Shown: piece by piece, positions 52,600 through 61,697 of the stretch
How the letters are laid out: each line of letters starts with the position of its first letter
How positions within the stretch are numbered: the stretch's first letter is position 1
Assembly (NCBI GenBank): GCA_023382595.1
Contig: JAHDWB010000001.1
Span: forward strand, 1,302,001-1,366,000
DNA length: 64,000 bases
Origin: Anaerolineales bacterium
Lineage (GTDB): Bacteria > Chloroflexota > Anaerolineae > Anaerolineales > Villigracilaceae
Direction: 5' to 3'
Translations under genes and position numbers: made by a program
Notes under the pieces: model-generated
Database searches by the model: none
What the model saw: only the letters and a program-made list of their open reading frames with translations
Told to the model about the DNA's origin: nothing

Positions 52600-53331
52600 A
52601 TGAAAGAATACATCTACTCCCGCAACGCCGTCCACGAAGCGCTGCTTGCCAACCGCAGACAGGTATTCTCCATCGACATCGCCGAAGGGGCGCAGGAAAA
52701 AGGCAGACTCGCCGAGATCGTCAAACTCGCCGCACAACGCAAGATCAAAGTCAACCGCGTCCCGCGCGGGCGGCTGGACAAGGTTCATCAGAACCATCAA
52801 GGTATCATTGCCGAAGTCAGCGGCTACCCGTACTCCGACCTCGTTGACATTCTCGACAGCATCAAGGACGAACCGCCCTTCATCCTCCTGCTCGACTCCC
52901 TGCAAGACCCGCAGAACTTTGGCACCCTCATCCGCACCGCCGAAGCGGTCGGTGTGCATGGCATCGTCATTCCGCTCGCCCGCACGGTGGAAGTCACCCC
53001 TGCAGTCGTCAACGCCTCATCGGGAGCCAGCGAATACATGCGCATCGCCCGTTCCAATCTCGCGCAGGCGATGGATACGCTTCGGGACTCCGACCTCTGG
53101 CTGGTCGGTCTGGATCAGGCTGGGGCGCAGGTCGAAGCGGGTTCGCGTCACCTCAAAGGCGCATTGGGCTTGGTCGTCGGCTCGGAGGGCGAAGGTCTGC
53201 ACGAACTCACCCGCAAGAAATGCGACATCATCCTGCAACTCCCCATGCGCGGAAAGGTCGAATCCCTCAACGCCGCCGTCGCCGGTTCCGTCGCGCTCTA
53301 CCTTGCTTATTTGAATCGTACCGGTGGTTGA
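52600..53331 (+). CDS. rlmB: 23S rRNA 2'-O-methyltransferase RlmB/TrmH family
   Basis: The 243-residue SPOUT methyltransferase has an N-terminal substrate domain (YSRNAVHEALLANRRQVFSI) and the SPOUT knot: DPQNFGTLIRTAEAVG, VVGSEGEGLHELTRKKCD, LNAAVAGSVALYLAYL. It methylates a ribose in 23S rRNA, by family Gm2251. The frame is open upstream; ATG 52600 matches the family start but no strong ribosome site is visible. Its last codons run into a dispersed repeat. cysS-rlmB order resembles Firmicutes. Confidence 0.93.
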   Translation: MKEYIYSRNAVHEALLANRRQVFSIDIAEGAQEKGRLAEIVKLAAQRKIKVNRVPRGRLDKVHQNHQGIIAEVSGYPYSDLVDILDSIKDEPPFILLLDSLQDPQNFGTLIRTAEAVGVHGIVIPLARTVEVTPAVVNASSGASEYMRIARSNLAQAMDTLRDSDLWLVGLDQAGAQVEAGSRHLKGALGLVVGSEGEGLHELTRKKCDIILQLPMRGKVESLNAAVAGSVALYLAYLNRTGG

Positions 53332-53371
53332 GTAGTCTCGCGTGCTTTTCGCGGGACGTATCGAAACCACC
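53323..53371. repeat. GGTGGTTGAGTAG dispersed inverted repeat, copy A
   Basis: GGTGGTTGAGTAG begins at the rlmB stop and ends CGTATCGAAACCACC, with an inner CGCG-TGCTTTT-CGCG stem. An inverted second copy lies at 53400. Confidence 0.65.
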
Positions 53372-53399
53372 AGTGAATGAAAACTACTTCATTAATTGT

Positions 53400-53434
53400 T
53401 GGTTTCGGTACGGGCTTCGCCCTACTCAACCAAC
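53400..53434. repeat. GGTTTCGGTACGGGC / GCCCTACTCAACC repeat, copy B
   Basis: A second, shorter copy in the opposite orientation, upstream of the beta-glucosidase start. Related sequence families (GGTTTCGATACG...TACTCAACCACC) are common in bacterial genomes. Confidence 0.6.
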
Positions 53435-53452
53435 AGAACATTGGAGAACACC

Positions 53453-54778
<1,326 letters not shown>

Positions 54779-54783
54779 CGCGT

Positions 54784-54838
54784 AGGGGCGACCCTTCCAG
54801 TCTGGAAAACCGATTGACCGATCCGGGCGGGTCGCCCT
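54784..54838. repeat. AGGGGCGACCC palindromic repeat, copy 5
   Basis: AGGGGCGACCC (54784) and GGGTCGCCCT (54829) are arms of a hairpin with a 34-base loop that contains an inner CCAGTCTGG palindrome. It may terminate the glucosidase transcript. Confidence 0.7.
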
Positions 54839-54866
54839 GACAATTATTTTAGAAGGGAGCAATGAC

Positions 54867-55673
54867 ATGGATTTCAAAACGCAGATCACAGGGCTGAACC
54901 AACTGCTCGCGGTCATCTACGGGGAGGAGATCAAGCTCAGCACCCTGCTCCGCGACCTCGGCTTCGAGCATGAGCAGATCGAGCAGGTGCGCGAGGCGCA
55001 CCTTGAGTCCGTTGTCGCGCAGTTCATCGAAGTCATTCACCAGCGTCTCACCAGCGACTCCGGCATGGATACCTATTTCCAGATACTCTCCCGCCGCTAC
55101 GGTCTGGATGGCGAAGCGCCGGAGCCGCTCTCTGCCATTGCCGAAAAGCACGGTCACAGCCCGGAGTATCTGCGCCAGCTATTCGACCAGATCATTCAAC
55201 GCTGTATCAGCAAGACCTGGCAGGCGGAGTTGAAGAAAAGCCTGAAGCAGATCGTCGTTCAGAAGCTCGGCGAACTGCACCAGCGTCCCTCGCGCGAACA
55301 TATCACCGAGAAGTTACAGCGGCTCGAAAACCTGCGCGGCGCGGCGGACGTGACGCGGCTGGATTACGAAGCCAAACGCGCCGAGATCCTCAAGCAGATC
55401 CAGGCGGAGTTGGACGCGCTCGATTTGGAATACAAGCCGCTGCTTGAGTCTGCGGAAGAGAACATCGCCGCGCTGGAGAACGAGATCAAGACCGATGTGC
55501 TCCTGCATGGCGAGAGCGTCTCAGCCGGGTCGTACCGCGTCACCTACTCGCAGGGGCGCATCTCATGGGATAACGACGGTCTCGCCAAGTATGCCGAGGC
55601 GCATCCCGAGGTCGTCAAATTCCGCAAACAGGGACAGCCCATCGTTTCCTTGCGGGTCGTGAATAAAGATTGA
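54867..55673 (+). CDS. Hypothetical protein with sigma-region-4-like helix and C-terminal beta domain
   Basis: The 268-residue protein has a helical N-terminal part with an HTH-like stretch (RYGLDGEAPEPLSAIAEKHG, resembling sigma-70 region 4), a coiled-coil middle (about 165-215) and a C-terminal beta segment (GSYRVTYSQGRISWDNDGLA, ending EVVKFRKQGQPIVSLRVV). The last segment looks like the ends of some phage Gp157-like and YqaJ-associated proteins, but this is weak. Its stop overlaps the TTG start of the next gene. I do not recognise the family. Confidence 0.75.
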   Translation: MDFKTQITGLNQLLAVIYGEEIKLSTLLRDLGFEHEQIEQVREAHLESVVAQFIEVIHQRLTSDSGMDTYFQILSRRYGLDGEAPEPLSAIAEKHGHSPEYLRQLFDQIIQRCISKTWQAELKKSLKQIVVQKLGELHQRPSREHITEKLQRLENLRGAADVTRLDYEAKRAEILKQIQAELDALDLEYKPLLESAEENIAALENEIKTDVLLHGESVSAGSYRVTYSQGRISWDNDGLAKYAEAHPEVVKFRKQGQPIVSLRVVNKD

Positions 55674-56629
55674 ACCTGCCCCCTGAATTCATCAGGACGA
55701 TTCATACCACCTTCGGCGCTGACGGACGCAAGATGCTGTCCCGCCTCCCCGCCTTGATCGAACTTGCTTCCAACCATTGGGGCTTGTCCGACGTTCAGCC
55801 TGTCCCCAACCTGTCCTATAACTTCGTCGCCTTTGCAAAGCGCGGACGTGACGATGTCGTCTTGAAGATCGGCGTGCCGCGCGATGAACTGTCGAGCGAA
55901 ACCGCGGCATTGACGCTGTTCAACGGAGATGGAGCCTGCCGTCTCTTGGAAAGCAACGGGGAACACGGGATGTTACTGCTCGAACGGCTTCACCCCGGAA
56001 CAATGCTCTCCGAGTTGGAAGACGACGATGAGCGCACTCACATTGCAATCGATGTGATGCAAAAGCTATGGCGGTCCATCGAGTCCGGCGGCTCGCCGCT
56101 GGCGCGGGAGCAAGTTCCCGCGTTCCGTACTTTCATAAAACTATCCGATTGGTTCGATGGGCTGAAGAAGTTGCGTCCGCATTTCGATGGCGGGACAGGT
56201 CCCTTCCCAAGAGAGATACTGGAACGCGTCGAGGCGCTTTTACCCGAACTGTTCGCGGATGCTGACATCCGCCTGATGCACGGGGATTTCCATCACTACA
56301 ATATTTTGCGCTCGGAAAGCGGCTGGCTGGCGATCGACCCGAAAGGCGTCATCGGACCGGTCGGCTACGAGATCGGTCCGCTCATGCTCAACCCGTGGAT
56401 CAAGCCGATGGACGGGAGCAGATTTGAGGTCCAGACAAAGAGGCGGGTGGACATCATCCATGAGAGGCTGGGCTGGGCGCGTGAGCACATCCTCCAATGG
56501 TCGCTGGCGCATGCCGTCCTCTCCGCCTGGTGGGATGTCGAAGATGGCATGGACTGGGAATATCCGTTGCAGTGCGCGAAGGTGTTTTTCGAGATCATGA
56601 ATACCCGCCCTGTTCCCAAAACAGAATAA
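55670..56629 (+). CDS. Aminoglycoside/hydroxyurea kinase-like phosphotransferase (APH(6)-like)
   Basis: The 319-residue protein has the kinase-like features VVLKIGVPRDELSSETAALT (nucleotide Lys, Glu), HGDFHHYNIL (Brenner motif with catalytic Asp) and AIDPKGVIGPVGYEIG. This is the APH(6)/StrB-like family that phosphorylates streptomycin at position 6, though chromosomal members may have other substrates. It starts with TTG at 55670, overlapping the upstream stop by TTGA, so translation is coupled. No mobile element is nearby, which argues against a recent resistance cassette. Confidence 0.85.
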   Translation: MNLPPEFIRTIHTTFGADGRKMLSRLPALIELASNHWGLSDVQPVPNLSYNFVAFAKRGRDDVVLKIGVPRDELSSETAALTLFNGDGACRLLESNGEHGMLLLERLHPGTMLSELEDDDERTHIAIDVMQKLWRSIESGGSPLAREQVPAFRTFIKLSDWFDGLKKLRPHFDGGTGPFPREILERVEALLPELFADADIRLMHGDFHHYNILRSESGWLAIDPKGVIGPVGYEIGPLMLNPWIKPMDGSRFEVQTKRRVDIIHERLGWAREHILQWSLAHAVLSAWWDVEDGMDWEYPLQCAKVFFEIMNTRPVPKTE

Positions 56630-56680
56630 CGCTTCCCCATCCTCTTCATCAGACTTTCATTAACCTGCCCCTTTCTCCAG

Positions 56681-56709
56681 TTGCGGATTGACATAAATGG
56701 TCGTATAGT
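56681..56709 (+). promoter_or_regulatory. Promoter of the ABC exporter at 56.7 kb
   Basis: TTGCGG (56681-56686), 17 bases, TATAGT (56704-56709), 35 bases before the start codon. Confidence 0.5.
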
Positions 56710-56743
56710 CGAACAAGACTTGAAAACTTAGGAGACTGATAGA

Positions 56744-58699
56744 ATGCACGGATACGGCTGGTTTATGGCAATGCGGCAGGGCGACGACAAGCCCACCGTG
56801 ACAAGAGAACTTTTACTGCGCGTGCTTTCCTACGCGCGCGAATATTGGTGGCACATCGCGGGCATGCTCGTCACCATTCTGCTCGGCACGGGGTTGTCCC
56901 TGCTGACGCCGCTCGTCTTCCGCAACATGATCGACGTGGTCATTCCCGCCAAGGATGTGGACCGTCTCATCCTGCTCGGTTTGGCGCTGTTGTTCATCCC
57001 CGCGCTCAACGGCGGCATCAACGTCATTCAGCGGCGGCTCAATTCCGCCGTTGGTGAAGGAGTCATCTACGACCTGCGCTCGTCGCTCTTTTCCCGCCTG
57101 CAGCGCATGTCCCTGCGCTTCTTCACCAACACCAAAACCGGCGAGTTGATGTCCCGCCTCAACAACGACGTGGTCGGCGCACAGAACGCCATCAGCAATA
57201 CCATCGTCAACATCGTCACTAATCTCATACAGGCGGTTGCCTTGCTGGCGGTCATGCTCACGCTCGAGTGGCGTCTGACGATTGTCAGCGTGCTCATCCT
57301 GCCGCTGTTTATCATCGTCGCGCAGCGGTTGGGCGTTGTCCTGCGTGATATCGCCCGCAAAGCCATGGAGATGAACGCGCAGATGAACGCGCACATGAAC
57401 GAAACGCTCAACATCGGCGGCGCACTGCTGGTCAAGTTGTTTGGGCGCACCAAAGAGGAAGAGAATCGCTTCCGTGAACGTGCCGCAGGCGTGCGCGATA
57501 TCGGCATCCGCCGCGCGGTGGTTGGTTCATCTTTTTTTGTGATCTTCGGTCTCGTCAGCGCAGTCGGCACGGCGCTGGTCTATGGTCTCGGCGGCTACTT
57601 CGTCATCACCGATGTCTTCACCGTCGGCACCATCGTTGCGTTCGGCTCGTATCTCGGTCAACTCTACGGCGCATTGCAGGGACTGGCGGGAGCACCTGTT
57701 GAGTTTTCGACCAGCATGGTTTCATTCGAGCGCGTGTTCGAGGTCATTGATCTTCCGCAGGACATTACCGAAAAAGAGAATGCGGTCGAACTGCGTGATG
57801 TGAAGGGTGAACTCGAATTCGATAACGTCACGTTCAATTACAAAGTGGACGAATCGATCCTGCTCAAGGAAGTCAAACGTTACGGGCGGCACGAAGATGT
57901 CGGCGCGGTTTTGTCGCTGGCGGATAAGGCTGATAAAAGCAACGGGAAGAAAAAGGATGAAGAACCCGCGTCAACCTCAGGGGAGTCTGATGCGACCTCC
58001 CAGGCACGGGATATCGCTTTGGAGAGTATCTCCTTTAAAGCCGCCGCTGGGAGTCTGGTCGCGCTGGTCGGACCTTCGGGCGCAGGCAAAACCACGGTGA
58101 CATATCTCATCCCAAGGTTGTACGACCCGACCGATGGAATCATCCGCATTGACGGACATGACCTAAGGGATGTCACGCTCGAGTCCCTTTCACACGCCAT
58201 CGGCATGGTGACGCAGGAGAATTATCTTTTCCACGACACCATCCGCACCAACCTGACGTATGCAAAAATGGATGCGACCCAGGCGGAGATCGAGAATGCG
58301 GCGCGCGCCGCGAACATCCACAACTTCATTATGGATCTGCCCGAAGGTTACGACACCATCGTGGGCGAGCGCGGATATAGACTCAGCGGCGGCGAAAAGC
58401 AACGCATTGCGCTGGCGCGCGTCATCCTCAAAGACCCTCGCATTCTCGTGCTCGATGAAGCCACTAGTTCACTCGACAGTGAATCTGAAGCGTTGATCCA
58501 GGAAGCGTTAAAGCGCGTCATGGCGGGACGCACGAGCATTGTGATCGCGCATCGTTTGTCCACCATCCTCGCGGCGGATATGATTTTAGTGATGGATCGG
58601 GGCAGGATCGTCGAACGCGGCACGCATGAAGAGTTGCTCGCGCTCGATGGCTTGTATGCCCAGTTGTACGAGACGCAGTTCAAACGGGAGAGGGTGTAA
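56744..58699 (+). CDS. ABC exporter half-transporter with insert in ATPase domain
   Basis: The 651-residue protein has six helices (about 40-330) and a complete ATPase: Walker A GPSGAGKTT, signature LSGGEKQRIALARV, Walker B ILVLDEATSSLD and switch His in VIAHRLST, so unlike the subunit at 1761 it is catalytically intact and could act as a homodimer. Between the first ATPase strand (FDNVTFNYKVDES) and the ABC-beta strand (ALESISFKAAAG) lies a charged insert of about 55 residues (EEPASTSGESD and similar). GGAGACTGATAGA precedes the start. The substrate is unknown. Confidence 0.93.
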   Translation: MHGYGWFMAMRQGDDKPTVTRELLLRVLSYAREYWWHIAGMLVTILLGTGLSLLTPLVFRNMIDVVIPAKDVDRLILLGLALLFIPALNGGINVIQRRLNSAVGEGVIYDLRSSLFSRLQRMSLRFFTNTKTGELMSRLNNDVVGAQNAISNTIVNIVTNLIQAVALLAVMLTLEWRLTIVSVLILPLFIIVAQRLGVVLRDIARKAMEMNAQMNAHMNETLNIGGALLVKLFGRTKEEENRFRERAAGVRDIGIRRAVVGSSFFVIFGLVSAVGTALVYGLGGYFVITDVFTVGTIVAFGSYLGQLYGALQGLAGAPVEFSTSMVSFERVFEVIDLPQDITEKENAVELRDVKGELEFDNVTFNYKVDESILLKEVKRYGRHEDVGAVLSLADKADKSNGKKKDEEPASTSGESDATSQARDIALESISFKAAAGSLVALVGPSGAGKTTVTYLIPRLYDPTDGIIRIDGHDLRDVTLESLSHAIGMVTQENYLFHDTIRTNLTYAKMDATQAEIENAARAANIHNFIMDLPEGYDTIVGERGYRLSGGEKQRIALARVILKDPRILVLDEATSSLDSESEALIQEALKRVMAGRTSIVIAHRLSTILAADMILVMDRGRIVERGTHEELLALDGLYAQLYETQFKRERV

Positions 58700-58737
58700 A
58701 GAACGTTCACCCCATGGATTGAGATAAAATAAAGTCC

Positions 58738-59556
58738 ATGGAAACCTTCTTTACCTTTCTGGAAAAGCGCGTTGACGACTCGTCCTCCCTGTTGTGTGTG
58801 GGACTTGACCCGCATGTCTCCGACCTGCCAAGCCCCACTGCCGCCTCCGCCCGTGACTTCTGCCTGAATCTCGTCAAGCAGACCGCCCGCTACGCTGCGG
58901 CATTCAAACCCAACGCCGCGTTCTTCGAGGTCTTCGGCGTGGAGGGCTGGACAGCGCTCAAGCAAGTCATCGAAGCCATCCGCGAAGAATCAGACCGGAT
59001 GGGGTCGCGCATCCCCATCGTCCTGGATGCGAAGCGCGGGGACATTGCATCCACAGCGGAGGCGTACGCCCAATCCGCATTTGAATCGCTTGGCGTGGAC
59101 TGCATCACCCTGAATCCATATCTTGGGAAAGACAGCATAGACCCGTTCATCAAAGATTCGGAAAAAGGCGTGTTCCTGCTGTGCAAGACGTCGAATGCCG
59201 GATCGGGCGATCTGCAGGATGTGGCGCTGGCGGATGGCAGCCTGCTCTATGAGCGGGTTGCGAAACTTGCGCAGACTTGGAATGAAAAGAATAATGTCGG
59301 GCTGGTTGTGGGCGCCACGCACAACGACGCCATGCAACGTGTCCGCGCAGTTGCGCCGGAGTTGTGGTTTCTTGCGCCTGGTGTTGGCGCGCAAGGCGGC
59401 GAATTGGAGACGACGCTGAAATCCGGCTTGCGCAGGGACGGCAAAGGCTTGCTCCTGCCAATTTCCCGCGCCATCTCGCGCGCGGACAACCCAGCCAAAG
59501 CCGCGGCGGAACTGCGCGATGAAATTTTATATTTCAAGCATGGTCTCGGAAAATAA
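58738..59556 (+). CDS. pyrF: Orotidine 5'-phosphate decarboxylase (group 2)
   Basis: The 272-residue protein is the longer OMP decarboxylase type: LLCVGLDPHVSDLP, FKPNAAFFEVFG, the catalytic VLDAKRGDIASTAEAYAQ, FVVGATHNDAMQRVRAVAP-type segment and PISRAISRA. It makes UMP. It starts the run pyrF - deoxyribosyltransferase-like - pyrE - pyrD. Its TAA overlaps the next ATG (TAATG). Confidence 0.95.
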   Translation: METFFTFLEKRVDDSSSLLCVGLDPHVSDLPSPTAASARDFCLNLVKQTARYAAAFKPNAAFFEVFGVEGWTALKQVIEAIREESDRMGSRIPIVLDAKRGDIASTAEAYAQSAFESLGVDCITLNPYLGKDSIDPFIKDSEKGVFLLCKTSNAGSGDLQDVALADGSLLYERVAKLAQTWNEKNNVGLVVGATHNDAMQRVRAVAPELWFLAPGVGAQGGELETTLKSGLRRDGKGLLLPISRAISRADNPAKAAAELRDEILYFKHGLGK

Positions 59557-60017
59557 TGACAACGATCATTAAGGCTCGAGGTGAATTTCAGAAAGGCTTC
59601 AGCGTCTTTCTTGCCGGCAGTGTGGCAGGGGATGACTGGCGGAATGATCTGGTGAAACGGCTGGGCGATACGGAGATCATCTTCCTCGATCCGCGCAGTG
59701 ATGATTATTCGAACATGGACCATACCGCCAAGGATCCGATGTTCCGCGCACAAGTTCACTGGGAGACAGATGGTCTCGAACAAGCCGATGTCATTGTCTT
59801 GTATTTCAACCATGATTCGGAAGCGCCAATATCCCTGCTGGAATTTGGTCTGTTCGCCGGAAGCGGCAGGATGATCGTGCACTGTCCCAACGGATACAAA
59901 CACAAGGGATATGTGGACATACTTTGCAACCGGTACGGCGTCAAACAGGTCAATTCATTAGATGAAATTGCAGACGAAATTCGTTCCAGATATTCAAAGA
60001 TAAACGAACAGGATTAA
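59556..60017 (+). CDS. Nucleoside 2-deoxyribosyltransferase-like protein
   Basis: The 153-residue protein shows FSVFLAGSVAGDDWRNDLVK, IIFLDPRSDDY, LEQADVIVLYFNHDSEAPIS and LLEFGLFAGSGRMIVHCPNG, the pattern of the nucleoside deoxyribosyltransferase-like fold, with the likely catalytic Glu in LLEFG. It would hydrolyse or transfer the base of a nucleoside or nucleotide. Its place inside the pyrimidine operon, overlapping pyrF by one base, suggests salvage or clean-up of pyrimidine nucleotides. The substrate is not known. Confidence 0.85.
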   Translation: MTTIIKARGEFQKGFSVFLAGSVAGDDWRNDLVKRLGDTEIIFLDPRSDDYSNMDHTAKDPMFRAQVHWETDGLEQADVIVLYFNHDSEAPISLLEFGLFAGSGRMIVHCPNGYKHKGYVDILCNRYGVKQVNSLDEIADEIRSRYSKINEQD

Positions 60018-60020
60018 TCC

Positions 60021-60626
60021 ATGCCTCCACTTGCGCCCCATCTTGCCACGCTTGCAGACGAACTTCTGACAGCCGGTTGCATCAAGTTCGGTGAATTCAC
60101 CTTGAAATCAGGTCTCAAATCCCCCATCTACATTGACCTGCGTCAGATCATCACTTACCCAAAACTGCTGGAACAGATCGGGCGGGCATATCTTCCGCTG
60201 CTCGAAAAACTGACGTTCGACCGCATTGCCGGGTTGCCCTACGCCGCCATTCCCATTGCCACGGCGATCAGCCTGACGGGCAATTATCCGATGATCTATC
60301 CGCGCAAGGAGGCGAAAGCCTACGGCACCAAGGCGGATATCGAAGGCGAGTATCACGCCGGTGAGACCGCCGTCATCATTGATGATCTTGCCACCACAGG
60401 TGGCAGCAAGTTCGAAGCCATCGAAAAATTGACCGGCGCCGGCTTGGTCGTGAAAGATGTGGTCGTGTTGGTGGACCGTCAATCCGGGGCGAAAGAATCG
60501 CTGGAGCAGGCGGGGTATTCCATGCATGCCGTGTTGACCATCGGTCAATTGCTGGATCATTGGGAGTCTACGGGGATGGTGGAGCGGGAAAGAATTAACG
60601 CAACACGGGAATTTTTGAAGAGATAA
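60021..60626 (+). CDS. pyrE: Orotate phosphoribosyltransferase
   Basis: The 201-residue protein has the OPRT features KFGEFTLKSGLKSPIYIDLR, IAGLPYAAIPIATAISL, YPRKEAKAYGTKADIEGEY and the PRPP motif VIIDDLATTGGSK. It joins orotate and PRPP to make OMP, the substrate of PyrF. It lies three bases after the deoxyribosyltransferase-like gene. Confidence 0.96.
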   Translation: MPPLAPHLATLADELLTAGCIKFGEFTLKSGLKSPIYIDLRQIITYPKLLEQIGRAYLPLLEKLTFDRIAGLPYAAIPIATAISLTGNYPMIYPRKEAKAYGTKADIEGEYHAGETAVIIDDLATTGGSKFEAIEKLTGAGLVVKDVVVLVDRQSGAKESLEQAGYSMHAVLTIGQLLDHWESTGMVERERINATREFLKR

Positions 60627-60635
60627 TCAATATTC

Positions 60636-61694
60636 ATGTATCCCCTCTTTCGCCCGTTCCTCTTTCGGCTTGATCCTGAGCGCGCGCACGCGCTCACTAT
60701 TTTTGCATTGCGGCTTGCTGGCGCGGCTCCATTTTTAAATTGGACTCTCCGCCAGATGTACCGCGCGCCGGAAAAACCTGTGGACGCCTTCGGCTTGCGC
60801 TTCAAGAATCCCGTTGGGCTGGCGGCTGGATATGACAAGGACGGCGTCGCTGTGGCGGGTCTTGCCGCGCTCGGGTTTGGTCACGTGGAAGTAGGCACGG
60901 TCACGCCGCTGGCGCAGGATGGCAACCCGAAGCCGCGCGTCTTCCGTTTGATTGAGGATGAGGCGGTCATCAACCGCATGGGATTCCCCGGACGCGGCGC
61001 GGATTTTGTCCGCAGGCGCATCAAGCCTGTGGATAATGTCAACTTGATCCAGCGGCTGATGGGCGTCCTGCCAAACCGCCAGCCGACCATTCTTGGCGTG
61101 AATCTCGGCAAGAACAAATCCACGCCGAACGAGGAAGCCGTGCTGGATTATCTCTCCCTCGTGCAGGATTTTGCGCCTTTTGCCGATTATTTGACGATCA
61201 ATATCAGTTCGCCGAACACAGTGGGACTTCGTCAATTGCAGGGACGGGAGGCGCTGGAGAAATTACTGGAACAAGTCCATGCACAGCGTGTAATGGAGCA
61301 GGATAAATTGGAGAAGCAGCTTCCTGTGTTGGTCAAACTCGCTCCGGACCTGACGGAAGCCGAACTGGATGATGCGGTGGATGTCATTTTGCGCGCGAAC
61401 ATGGACGGCATCATTGTGACGAATACCACCCTGGCGCGCGAGGGGTTGAGGTCAAGCCATCAGGGTGAAACAGGCGGGTTAAGCGGCAAACCGCTTGCAG
61501 TTAAGAGCGAAGCGGTGTTACGTCAAACTGTGGAGCGCGTGAATGGAAAGATCCCGATCGTGAGTGCGGGCGGGATCATGGATCCCGAAGATGCAAAACG
61601 CCGCCTCGATATGGGGGCGGCGCTGGTGCAGATCTATACGGGGCTAGTCTATCGTGGGCCTGCGCTGGTGAAGGAGATCGTGAAGGCGTTGTAA
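60636..61694 (+). CDS. pyrD: Dihydroorotate dehydrogenase (quinone, class 2)
   Basis: The 352-residue protein is the class 2 membrane-associated type, with the N-terminal helices (FLFRLDPERAHALTIFALRL), NPVGLAAGYDKDGVAVAGLA, VEVGTVTPLAQDGNPKPRVF, NISSPNTVGLRQLQG (catalytic Ser), NTTLAREGL and PIVSAGGIMDPEDAKRRLDM. It oxidises dihydroorotate using quinone. It ends the pyr run; the 3-base spacer to the convergent kinase gene contains no terminator. Confidence 0.95.
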   Translation: MYPLFRPFLFRLDPERAHALTIFALRLAGAAPFLNWTLRQMYRAPEKPVDAFGLRFKNPVGLAAGYDKDGVAVAGLAALGFGHVEVGTVTPLAQDGNPKPRVFRLIEDEAVINRMGFPGRGADFVRRRIKPVDNVNLIQRLMGVLPNRQPTILGVNLGKNKSTPNEEAVLDYLSLVQDFAPFADYLTINISSPNTVGLRQLQGREALEKLLEQVHAQRVMEQDKLEKQLPVLVKLAPDLTEAELDDAVDVILRANMDGIIVTNTTLAREGLRSSHQGETGGLSGKPLAVKSEAVLRQTVERVNGKIPIVSAGGIMDPEDAKRRLDMGAALVQIYTGLVYRGPALVKEIVKAL

Positions 61695-61697
61695 TGA

